Origin: JBBDIK01 sp964640385
Lineage (GTDB): Bacteria > Actinomycetota > UBA4738 > JBBDHU01
Reading direction: 5' to 3'
Assembly: GCA_964640385.1 (NCBI GenBank)
Contig: CAZXFL010000011.1
Location: 4,602-68,601 of the forward strand
DNA length: 64,000 bases
This document shows positions 52,342 through 59,852 of this stretch, in pieces; positions within the stretch are counted from its first letter, which is position 1; every line of letters starts with the position of its first letter. The notes below the pieces were generated by a model that was not told the origin of the DNA, ran no database searches, and worked only from the letters and a program-made list of their open reading frames with translations. Made by a program: the position numbers and the translations under genes.

Positions 52342-53610
52342 TCAGCTCGAAGGCTGAAGGACCCAGCAGGACTCAGGCAGGTAGGGACGCAGCTTCTCGG
52401 GCATCTCGACCGAGCCGTCCGACCGCTGGTGGTTCTCGAGGAGGGCGATGATGGTCCGGCCGATCGCGGTCGCCGTCCCGTTCAGGGTGTGGATCATCAC
52501 GTTGCCCTGGTCTGTGCGGTACCGGGTGTTCAAGCGGCGGGCTTGATAGTCCGTGCAGTTGGAGCAGGACGTAAGTTCGCGGAAGCGCTGCTGTCCCGGG
52601 AGCCAGCCCTCGATGTCGTACTTCTTCGCCGCCGCACTGCCTAGATCGCCCGCGGCGATGTTCACGACCCGGTAGGGGATGTCGAGGTTCCCGACGATCT
52701 CCTCTTCGATCCCGACCAGATACTCATGTTCGTCCCAGGATTCCTCCGGCCGCGTGAACGTGAACATCTCGACCTTGTCGAACTGATGCACGCGGAACAT
52801 GCCGCCGAGGTCTTTGCCGTAACTACTGGCTTCCCGCCGGAAGCAGGTGGAGTAACCCGCGTACCGCAGTGGCAGATCGTCCGCCTCGAGGATCTCGTCC
52901 ATGTGGAAGGCCGCCAGCGGGACCTCCGACGTGCCAACCAGGTAGAGGTCCTCCTCCTGTGTCGTGTAGACCTGCCCTTCGGCGTCCGGTAGGAAACCGG
53001 TGCCGAACATCGCTTCCTCCCGCACGAGGACCGGCGGGATGACCGGCGTGAATCCCTTGTTCATCAAGATGTCGAGGGCGTGCCGCACCAAGGCCCACTG
53101 CACCATCACCAACGGACCGAGCAAGTAGACGAAGCGTGAACCGGAGGTCTTCGCGCCGCGTTCGACGTCCAGGACCCCGAGGAGTGTCCCGAGTTCGACG
53201 TGATTCCGCGGTTCGAAATCGAAACTCGCCGGCTCACCGTGCTTGCGGATCTGGACGGCGTCCTCATCGGTGAACCCGTCGGGCGCGCTCTCATGGGGGA
53301 CGTTCGGCGTCGAAGCGAGCAGGTCCTTCAGCCGCTGCTCCTGGTCTTCGAGCTGCGGCTCGAACTCCTTGATCTGGGCGGAAACCTGGCTCACCTCCTG
53401 GATCAGGCGCTGCTTCTCGTCGCCCTCCGCTCCTCCGATCGCCTTCGAAGCGCGGTTCTGCTCCGCGCGCAGGGCCTCGACCTGTGCGGTGAGTTCGCGA
53501 CGCCCGGCGTCGGCCGCTAGGAGCTCGTCGACCGCCTCCGCCAGACCGCGCCGTCCGAGACCCGCGCGGAAGGGGGCAGGGTCGTCACGGAGCGCCTTGA
53601 GATCGAGCAC
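52342..53610 (-). CDS. serS: seryl-tRNA synthetase
   Basis: A 422-residue class II synthetase. The N-terminal coiled-coil arm (about residues 25-105) recognises the long variable arm of tRNA-Ser. Core motifs are LYLVGTSEVPLAAFH, the motif 2 block YSTCFRREASSYGKD with RVHQFDKVEMF, and the motif 3 block near LNGTATAIGRTIIALLENHQ. Four tRNA-Ser genes lie in this same window. GTG start. It ends the run DUF4446-bactofilin-serS. Confidence 0.96.
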   Translation of the reverse strand: MLDLKALRDDPAPFRAGLGRRGLAEAVDELLAADAGRRELTAQVEALRAEQNRASKAIGGAEGDEKQRLIQEVSQVSAQIKEFEPQLEDQEQRLKDLLASTPNVPHESAPDGFTDEDAVQIRKHGEPASFDFEPRNHVELGTLLGVLDVERGAKTSGSRFVYLLGPLVMVQWALVRHALDILMNKGFTPVIPPVLVREEAMFGTGFLPDAEGQVYTTQEEDLYLVGTSEVPLAAFHMDEILEADDLPLRYAGYSTCFRREASSYGKDLGGMFRVHQFDKVEMFTFTRPEESWDEHEYLVGIEEEIVGNLDIPYRVVNIAAGDLGSAAAKKYDIEGWLPGQQRFRELTSCSNCTDYQARRLNTRYRTDQGNVMIHTLNGTATAIGRTIIALLENHQRSDGSVEMPEKLRPYLPESCWVLQPSS

Positions 53611-53619
53611 GGGGAACCG

Positions 53620-54144
53620 CTAGGGCACGCGGGTCGACTCGGGAACGGCGGCGGCCTTCTGGTCACCGGCCGGCGCCTGTTTCCCCGACTGCTGTTGCGG
53701 TTGCGATCGGGGCTGCGCAGGCGCAGGGGCCGCCGGAGTCGTCGGGGTCGTGACCTCGCTTCCCATGATGCTCTGGCCGGTGAAGGTCCCGCCCTCTTGG
53801 ATGACCAGGGTCTTCGAAGTGATGTTGCCCTCGATCTTTCCGCCGCGGGCAAGCTCGGCCGTGCCCTTCACGACGATATCTCCCTTGAAGGTGCCCCCGA
53901 CCGACACGTTGGCCGCCTTGATATCCGCATCGACGACGCTCTGCTCGGAGAGCAGGACGTCGCCTTCGGCCTGGATGCTGCCCTTCAGCTGACCATCCAC
54001 CCGGAGCGACCCAGCGGACACGACGGTCCCCTCGAGCTTGGCTCCTTGGCCGATGATGGTGACCTCGCCGCCGCTCTGCTCTGCCATCTTCCTTACCCCC
54101 TGCCGCAGTTCTTCCTCTGGCTGTTCGTCGCGCTTCCAGATCAT
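53620..54144 (-). CDS. bactofilin (polymer-forming cytoskeletal protein)
   Basis: A 174-residue protein. The bactofilin core (residues 25-130) has repeating strands: VTIIGQGAKLEGTVVSAGSLRVDGQLKGSI, then GDVLLSEQSVV and GTFKGDIVVKG. The tail is low-complexity Pro/Gln/Ala. Bactofilins form nucleotide-free filaments that position wall or surface machinery. Its start overlaps the DUF4446 stop. The nearby surface protein at 50683 carries similar repeats. Confidence 0.93.
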   Translation of the reverse strand: MIWKRDEQPEEELRQGVRKMAEQSGGEVTIIGQGAKLEGTVVSAGSLRVDGQLKGSIQAEGDVLLSEQSVVDADIKAANVSVGGTFKGDIVVKGTAELARGGKIEGNITSKTLVIQEGGTFTGQSIMGSEVTTPTTPAAPAPAQPRSQPQQQSGKQAPAGDQKAAAVPESTRVP

Positions 54145-54635
54145 CCTGCGCTCACCGCCTCCCGGGGCCCCGCGAGTGCTTGATGGATCGCTGCATCCTC
54201 TTCTTCGGACAGATTATGCGAACTCCCCCCCCTGCTGATCGGTTTGGCATATACCCGCGTGTCCTGCCGACCATTGATCGAGGTGATGACCACCCCGTCA
54301 CCACGGTCATCCAACAGGGCGCAGGAGAAGGAGAGCCGTCCCCCGACATCCTCGAACGCATCGTAGCGGACCATCCCCACATGCTGAACGGCACCGCGCA
54401 GGACGCCGCCCTGCCGCCGGCTTTCAGCCGCGAGCTTGCGCAGCGCAGACTCGATCCGGGCCATCTTGTCCGCCTGCCCGGCGAGGATCTGCTCGAGCGC
54501 GTCGTCCATCTGGACCGGGCCATCGGCGCGGCGCGCGTTCCGGCTCGCCGTCGCCATCAAGATGCCGATCGCGACGACGCTCAAGGCAACGCTCACGAGC
54601 GCGATGATCGTCAGGGTTTCATTCGAGAATGCCAC
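54141..54635 (-). CDS. DUF4446 family membrane protein
   Basis: A 164-residue protein with one N-terminal membrane helix (TIIALVSVALSVVAIGILMA) and a soluble domain with the DUF4446 pattern: HVGMVRYDAFEDVGGRLSFSCALLDDRGDGVVITSI and RVYAKPI. It overlaps the bactofilin start, suggesting that the two act together, perhaps as membrane anchor and filament (inferred). Function not established. Confidence 0.9.
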   Translation of the reverse strand: MAFSNETLTIIALVSVALSVVAIGILMATASRNARRADGPVQMDDALEQILAGQADKMARIESALRKLAAESRRQGGVLRGAVQHVGMVRYDAFEDVGGRLSFSCALLDDRGDGVVITSINGRQDTRVYAKPISRGGSSHNLSEEEDAAIHQALAGPREAVSAG

Positions 54636-54704
54636 GGAGGCTTCATCCTCCAGAAAACCGGGGCTGACCTGCTGTGATGGTTCGCATCATACTATGAGGC
54701 CTCT

Positions 54705-55475
54705 GTGGACCCTCGCACACTCTCCGAACTCCTCGACCGCGTCGCCCAGGGAGAGCTGAGCGCCGACGACGCCGCGGCCCAACTGCAGCATCTGCCGTAC
54801 GAGGTCCTGGCCGATTCGCGTATCGATCACGACAGGGAACTGCGGACGGGGCAATCGGAAGCCGTCTACGGACCGGGGAAAACGCCCGACCAGGTTCGCG
54901 ATGCAGTGCGCTCGCTGGTGCGACACGCCGGCGGTGCTCTCTTCCTGACCCGAGCGACGCCCGAGCAGTTCGCGGCCGCACTCGACGCCGCCCCGGAGGC
55001 AACCTACGACGAACGGTCCGGCCTCGTCGTCGTCGCCCGGGTCCCAGGCGACGAGCCGCTCGGCACCGTCGCGGTGGTGTCGGCGGGAACCTCGGACCTG
55101 CCCGTCGCCGAAGAGGCGGCTCTCACGTGCGAGGCATTGGCCCTGAAGGTCCACCGGATCGCCGACGTCGGCGTCGCCGGGATCCAGCGCGTCCTGGACG
55201 TGCGCGATGACATCGAGGCGGCCGACTGCGTCATCGTGGTGGCGGGCATGGAGGGTGCGCTCCCGTCGGTCGTGTCGGGGCTCACGTCCCGGCCGGTCGT
55301 CGCGGTCCCCACCAACGTGGGATACGGCGCGGCGTTCGAAGGCGTCACGGCGCTGCTCGCGATGCTCTCGGGTTGCGCTCCGGGGGTCGCCGTGGTCAAC
55401 ATCGACAACGGATTCGGCGCGGCGCACGTCGCGCACCGGATCGTCCGAACGTCGTTTGCGCGGGAGGCACCGTGA
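54705..55475 (+). CDS. larB: nickel-pincer cofactor biosynthesis protein LarB
   Basis: A 256-residue carboxylase/hydrolase of the AIR-carboxylase fold. LarB adds carboxyl to nicotinic acid adenine dinucleotide in the first step to the pincer cofactor. Blocks: VRHAGGALFLTRAT region, VVSAGTSDLPVAEEAA, VVVAGMEGALPSVVSGL and VPTNVGYGAAFEGVTALLAM. GTG start. A TACTAT hexamer lies 9 bases upstream. Coupled to larC by a GTGA overlap. larE is not in the window. Confidence 0.95.
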   Translation: MDPRTLSELLDRVAQGELSADDAAAQLQHLPYEVLADSRIDHDRELRTGQSEAVYGPGKTPDQVRDAVRSLVRHAGGALFLTRATPEQFAAALDAAPEATYDERSGLVVVARVPGDEPLGTVAVVSAGTSDLPVAEEAALTCEALALKVHRIADVGVAGIQRVLDVRDDIEAADCVIVVAGMEGALPSVVSGLTSRPVVAVPTNVGYGAAFEGVTALLAMLSGCAPGVAVVNIDNGFGAAHVAHRIVRTSFAREAP

Positions 55476-56671
55476 GGGTCCTGTACTTCGACTGCATCGC
55501 CGGGATCTCCGGCGACATGACCTTGGGCGCGCTGCTGGACGCGGGCGCGGACCTCGACCAGATCCGCGGCGTGCTGGCGACGCTGCCGCTCGAGCCCTTC
55601 GAGCTGGCAACGGAGGAGATCGAGACACACGGTATCGTCGCGACGCGCGTCACCGTCACAACGCAGACCGCCGGTATCATCCGCACGTACGCGAGCATCC
55701 GGCAGCTGCTCGACCAAGGCGGTCTCGCGCCGGAGGCGCTCAGGATCGCCCAGCGGATCTTCCGCCGTCTGGCCGAGGCGGAGGCGCGGGTCCATCGGAG
55801 AGAGGTCGAGCAGGTCACGTTCCACGAGGTCGGCGCGGTGGACTCGATCGTCGACATCGCCGGAGCCGCGGTGGCCCTCGCCTCGTTCGGGGTCGAGCGC
55901 GTCTTCGCGTCGCCGGTACCGACCGGCTTCGGGCTGGTCAAGACCGAGCACGGCGCGATGCCCGTCCCCACTCCGGCTGTCATCGAACTCCTGCGCGGGG
56001 TCCCGATGTACTCCAAGGGGGTGCAGGCCGAGCTCGTCACCCCGACCGGCGCGGCGGTGCTGGCCGCGCTCTGCGAGGGCTACGGCGACATGCCCTCGAT
56101 GCAGGTCGACGCGGCAGGCTACGGGGTTGGCCACCTGGAACTGGACGATTTCCCGAACGTGTTGCGAGTCCTGATCGGGGAGGGCGCCGAGCGGACCACC
56201 GCGCCCTCGGGGCCGTCGAACGCCACCACCGAGGTGGTGCTCGGCACGAACATCGACGACCTGAATCCCGAGCTGTACGGGTACGTGATCGAACAGCTTC
56301 TGGACGCGGGAGCGCAGGACGCCTGGCTCACCCCGATCGTGATGAAGAAGGGCCGGCCCGCCGTCACACTGTCGGTCCTGTGCTCGCCCAACCAGGAGGA
56401 CGCGATGCGGCGCGTCATCTTCCGCGAGACCGGAACCCTCGGGATCCGGTCGATGCCCGTGACGAAACACGCGCTGGACCGTGACATCATCAAGGTCGAC
56501 ACGCGTTACGGACCCATCGCCGTCAAGATCGGGCACCTCGAGGACGGCTCGAAGACGTTCGCGCCGGAGTTCGAAGACTGCACCCACGCGGCGCGCGAAG
56601 CCGGCGTTCCGGCGAAGGAGATCTACCAGGAGGCGCTGCGGCTCGCTCGCGAGAACGAAGCCACCGACTGA
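55472..56671 (+). CDS. larC: nickel insertion protein LarC
   Basis: A 399-residue CTP-dependent nickel insertase that completes the pincer cofactor. Blocks: YFDCIAGISGDMTLGALLDAG at the start, VTFHEVGAVDSIVDIAGAA, PVPTGFGLVKTEHGAMPVPTPA and the C-terminal TNIDDLNPELYGYVIE. In L. plantarum larC is split by a programmed frameshift into larC1/larC2; here it is one continuous frame. It follows larB with a 4-base overlap. Confidence 0.95.
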   Translation: MRVLYFDCIAGISGDMTLGALLDAGADLDQIRGVLATLPLEPFELATEEIETHGIVATRVTVTTQTAGIIRTYASIRQLLDQGGLAPEALRIAQRIFRRLAEAEARVHRREVEQVTFHEVGAVDSIVDIAGAAVALASFGVERVFASPVPTGFGLVKTEHGAMPVPTPAVIELLRGVPMYSKGVQAELVTPTGAAVLAALCEGYGDMPSMQVDAAGYGVGHLELDDFPNVLRVLIGEGAERTTAPSGPSNATTEVVLGTNIDDLNPELYGYVIEQLLDAGAQDAWLTPIVMKKGRPAVTLSVLCSPNQEDAMRRVIFRETGTLGIRSMPVTKHALDRDIIKVDTRYGPIAVKIGHLEDGSKTFAPEFEDCTHAAREAGVPAKEIYQEALRLARENEATD

Positions 56672-56672
56672 G

Positions 56673-57491
56673 TCAGTCTGCCGGCGAGGGTGGCGGTGGC
56701 GGAGGTTCGCCGAGGCCCCACGCGTCGAGGCCGCCGTCGATCACGACGCTGGTCCCGGTGATGTAGGACGCGGCATCCGTCGCCAGGAACGCGACCAGCG
56801 TCCCGATCTCCTCGGGCCGCCCGAGCCGTCCGAGCGGAACCTGGCCTGCCGAGTGATCCATCTCCTCATCACCGTAGGCCGCACGCGCTCCTTCCGTGTC
56901 GATGGAGCCGGCCGCGATGCAGACCGACCGGATCCCGTAGCGGCTCCATTCCAGCGCGAGTCCCTGCGCGAGGTTCTCGAGCGCTGCCCGGGCGGCCGAA
57001 GCGTGGACGAAACCGGGGATGCCGCGCCTCGGGCTGAACCCGATGAACACGACGAGCCCGTCGCGATTCGCGATCATCGAACGGGTCGCGACGGCGTGAG
57101 TGAGGTTCCACGCCGCGTCCACCGTTAGCCGGTGGACGGCCCGCCAGCCCTTGAGCGACACGTTCTCGGGCGTGTTCTCGAACTGTCCCCCAGCGTTGTT
57201 GACGAGGACGTGGACCCGGCCGAAGCGTTCGAGAACCACGGAGAGCATCGCGTCGGCCTCGTCCGGCTCCCGGATGTCGCAGGGGTGCACCAGGCACTCC
57301 CCACCGCCGGCCTCGATCAGCTTCCGCGTCTCCTCCAAGAGTTCCGCCCGCCGGCCGCAGACCGCAACCTTGGCACCGGTCCGGCTGAACTCCAGCGCGA
57401 TGGCACGGCCGATGCCGGTTCCGCCGCCGGTCACGAGCACGACGCGGCCGGCGTTGGCGTCGTCGACGAGTGGCGGGGTGTGGTCGGTCAC
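56673..57491 (-). CDS. short-chain dehydrogenase/reductase, dienoyl-CoA-reductase-like
   Basis: A 272-residue SDR. VTGGGTGIGRAIA binds the coenzyme and NNAGG is present. The usual YxxxK is replaced by HASAAR, as in 2,4-dienoyl-CoA reductases where the Tyr position differs, though their Lys is usually kept. The C-terminus GTSVVIDGGLDAWG is typical, followed by a Pro-rich tail. GTG start with TAGCAT 7 bases upstream, so leaderless. Convergent with larC and divergent from the small gene at 57516. Confidence 0.86.
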   Translation of the reverse strand: MTDHTPPLVDDANAGRVVLVTGGGTGIGRAIALEFSRTGAKVAVCGRRAELLEETRKLIEAGGGECLVHPCDIREPDEADAMLSVVLERFGRVHVLVNNAGGQFENTPENVSLKGWRAVHRLTVDAAWNLTHAVATRSMIANRDGLVVFIGFSPRRGIPGFVHASAARAALENLAQGLALEWSRYGIRSVCIAAGSIDTEGARAAYGDEEMDHSAGQVPLGRLGRPEEIGTLVAFLATDAASYITGTSVVIDGGLDAWGLGEPPPPPPSPAD

Positions 57492-57498
57492 GGCACGG

Positions 57499-57508
57499 AT
57501 GCTAGCGT
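57499..57508. promoter_or_regulatory. overlapping divergent -10 elements
   Basis: ATGCTAGCGT. Read on the minus strand, TAGCAT (57499-57504) sits 7 bases from the SDR start. On the plus strand, TAGCGT (57503-57508) sits 7 bases from the GTG at 57516. The two -10 boxes share two base pairs. Confidence 0.6.
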
Positions 57509-57515
57509 GTTCGGC

Positions 57516-57800
57516 GTGATCGAGCTCTCGGACTGGGCACGCGACATCCTCCAGCGGTCCCACGCTGCCGCCGTCCGATTCAATCCCAAGGCCAAGATCC
57601 GCCTGGCCGGAGACGGCGGCAGCGTCCAGGCCGGACTCACAGAGGATCCTCCGCCCGACGACCAGCAGATCGTGGTGGGCGACTTCACGCTCTACGCGCA
57701 GGCCGGACTCGAGGGGCTGGTGGACATCGTCGAGCCGCACGACCAAGTGGTCCTTCGGCCGCCCGGGTCGACGCCGAATGAGAAGCCGGCGGACCACTGA
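57516..57800 (+). CDS. HesB/IscA-like small protein without cysteines
   Basis: A 94-residue protein. The order of strands (SDWARDILQRSH, AKIRLAGDGGSVQAGLTEDPPPDDQQIVVGDFTLYAQ) resembles A-type Fe-S carrier proteins. The three conserved Cys of that family are absent, so it should not carry a cluster in the usual way. GTG start with TAGCGT 7 bases upstream supports a leaderless gene. Role unknown. Confidence 0.6.
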   Translation: MIELSDWARDILQRSHAAAVRFNPKAKIRLAGDGGSVQAGLTEDPPPDDQQIVVGDFTLYAQAGLEGLVDIVEPHDQVVLRPPGSTPNEKPADH

Positions 57801-57852
57801 GCGCCGGCTGGGCCACCGAGGCTCGGGCTCGCCTCGTACCGTTCGGACTCTC

Positions 57853-57858
57853 TAGGAT
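57853..57858 (+). promoter_or_regulatory. -10 element for the PIG-L gene (leaderless)
   Basis: TAGGAT ends 6 bases before the GTG start at 57865. Confidence 0.45.
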
Positions 57859-57864
57859 GGCGAC

Positions 57865-58587
57865 GTGACCATCTCACCTGAAGCGCTCGGCACGATCCTG
57901 GTGGTCGGCGCACACCCCGACGACGAGACCTACTTGACCGCGGGGCAGATGGCCGCCGCCGTCCGGAACAGGCAGCACGTCGCTACCGTCACCGCGACCC
58001 GCGGCGAGGAAGGTTCCTTCGACGAGGAGCGTTGGCCAACCTCGGAGATGGGCGCGGTCCGGGAGAAGGAACTGCTCGCGTCGCTGGAGGTCGTCGGCGT
58101 CGCCGACCACACCTGGCTGGACTACTACGACGGCACGTGCGCCGAGGTCGACCCCGCCGAAGGAACCGCGAAGGTCCGGGAACACATCGAGCGCGTCCGG
58201 CCGGACACGATCCTCACGTTCGGGCCCGACGGGATGACCGGCCACTCGGATCACAAGGCGGTCTGCGCGTGGACCACCACGGCCCTCGCGGAGGTGGGAA
58301 CGGCCGACACGTCGCTGTACTACGCGACCTACATCCAAGAGTGGGCGGACGAGTTCGTTCCGGTCATGAACCGGTTCAACGTCTTCATGGAGCCCGGGAC
58401 GCCCCCGATCACCCCGCGGGAAGAGTTGGCGATCGACTACGAACTCCCACCGGATATCCTCGATCTCAAGATGCGGGCTATCGAGTGTCACGTGAGCCAG
58501 GTCGAGGGGATGCTGAACGCGTTCGGCCACGACTTCTTCAACCAGGCGATGCGAGCGGAGTTCTTCCGGCGCGCCGAGGACGGCTGA
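57865..58587 (+). CDS. PIG-L family deacetylase (MshB/Mca-like)
   Basis: A 240-residue zinc N-deacetylase. VVGAHPDDETYLTAG holds the His-Pro-Asp-Asp metal/catalytic motif and GPDGMTGHSDHKAV the second His pair. MshB and Mca of the mycothiol pathway belong here, but the exact substrate cannot be read; the length is shorter than MshB (about 300). GTG start with a leaderless-type promoter. Confidence 0.88.
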   Translation: MTISPEALGTILVVGAHPDDETYLTAGQMAAAVRNRQHVATVTATRGEEGSFDEERWPTSEMGAVREKELLASLEVVGVADHTWLDYYDGTCAEVDPAEGTAKVREHIERVRPDTILTFGPDGMTGHSDHKAVCAWTTTALAEVGTADTSLYYATYIQEWADEFVPVMNRFNVFMEPGTPPITPREELAIDYELPPDILDLKMRAIECHVSQVEGMLNAFGHDFFNQAMRAEFFRRAEDG

Positions 58588-58682
58588 GAACACCAAGACC
58601 GGAGCCGCCATCGCGAGACCTGGCCTCCCTGATTCCGGGTACAGACGCATCTACCCGAAGGATGGTACGTTCCCGCCTTCAG

Positions 58683-59024
58683 ATGACCGACCTCGGCCTC
58701 GACCTCACCGACCCGAAGGTCGTCTGGGCCCGCCGCGCGATGGTGCAGATCGTCGACGTACGCGAGCCCCTCGAGTTCAACCAGGGCGCCATCGACGGTT
58801 CGGTCAACGTCTCCCTCGGCGAGCTGATGGCGGGTGGCGGCGAGTTCGACCCCGTGTACCCCGTGATCCTGGTCTGCAAGAGTGGCGCGCGCAGCGAGCT
58901 CGCAGCGCTCATGCTGCAGGCCCGCGGATTGAACGCCCACAACCTCGCCGGCGGCATGGAAGCGTGGGAGACCGACGGCTTCCCGTTCTCCGACGCCACC
59001 GGCCAGGCCGGCCGGGTCGCCTAG
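58683..59024 (+). CDS. single-domain rhodanese
   Basis: A 113-residue sulphurtransferase domain. IVDVREPLEFNQGAIDGSVNV starts the fold, and LVCKSGARSELAALML is the active loop with the catalytic Cys. LAGGMEAWETDGFP closes it, as in most small rhodaneses. It could carry persulphide sulphur. A TACGTT hexamer lies 11 bases upstream, and no ribosome-binding site is clear. Confidence 0.9.
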   Translation: MTDLGLDLTDPKVVWARRAMVQIVDVREPLEFNQGAIDGSVNVSLGELMAGGGEFDPVYPVILVCKSGARSELAALMLQARGLNAHNLAGGMEAWETDGFPFSDATGQAGRVA

Positions 59025-59073
59025 CCAACCCGGCTTCCCCTCCTCCGCACACCCGGCTACGCTCTGCAGTGCC

Positions 59074-59832
59074 GTGACCGACCAGACCCCGCCGCGCGAA
59101 CCCGAGCCCGAACGCGCGCCCGAGCCCGACGACGACCGGCCCCCGTTGCCGCCCGGGAGCTGGGTGCGTCAGAACGAGGGACTTGAGTTCGACCGCATCA
59201 TCTTCTTCACCGACGCGGTCTTCGCGATTGCGCTGACCCTGCTCGTCGTCGAGATCGGGGTACCCGCGCTCACCCCGGATGTCGATGCGCCCGCGACCAT
59301 GCTCGACGCCCTGAACGACAAGCTTCCGCAGTTCATCAGCTTCTTCATCGCGTTCATCCTGATCGCCAGGTACTGGGTCGCGCATCACATGATGTTCGCC
59401 CAGCTCCGCGCGATCGACCCGCGGCTGATCTCCATCAACCTGGTCTACCTCGCGTTCGTCGCGTTCCTACCGTTCCCGACCGCGCTCGTCGGCGTGTACG
59501 AGAAGAATCCGATCTCGGTGCTGCTGTTCGCGACGTGCCTCGCCATCATCAGCAGTCTGGAGGTCGTCCAGTTCCGACACGCGTATCGCTTCGGATTGAC
59601 GCGGAGGCCACTGTCGCCCGAGGTGTACCGATGGGGCATCATCAGCTCGAGCAGCCCGGTCGTGGTCTTCATCCTGTCCACCCCGCTGGCGTTCATCTCG
59701 TCCACGCTGTGCCTGACGTCATGGCTCGTGATGATCCCGATCGGCGCCTACCTCAGCCGGAAGGCCCCGGCCGATCTGGACGGCTTCCTCGTCGGCGGAA
59801 CCCAGCGGAAGGGCAAGGGCAAGCGCAGCTAG
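59074..59832 (+). CDS. TMEM175-like potassium channel (DUF1211)
   Basis: A 252-residue protein. An acidic Pro/Glu N-terminal tail is followed by about six membrane helices. Helix 1 has RIIFFTDAVFAIALTLLVVEI, the (F)SD motif region of TMEM175, with Thr in place of Ser. RYWVAHHMMFAQLRAID in the loop after helix 3 is also typical. Bacterial members form tetrameric K+ channels. GTG start. Confidence 0.85.
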   Translation: MTDQTPPREPEPERAPEPDDDRPPLPPGSWVRQNEGLEFDRIIFFTDAVFAIALTLLVVEIGVPALTPDVDAPATMLDALNDKLPQFISFFIAFILIARYWVAHHMMFAQLRAIDPRLISINLVYLAFVAFLPFPTALVGVYEKNPISVLLFATCLAIISSLEVVQFRHAYRFGLTRRPLSPEVYRWGIISSSSPVVVFILSTPLAFISSTLCLTSWLVMIPIGAYLSRKAPADLDGFLVGGTQRKGKGKRS

Positions 59833-59852
59833 GTGGACATCGCCGCCTGAGC

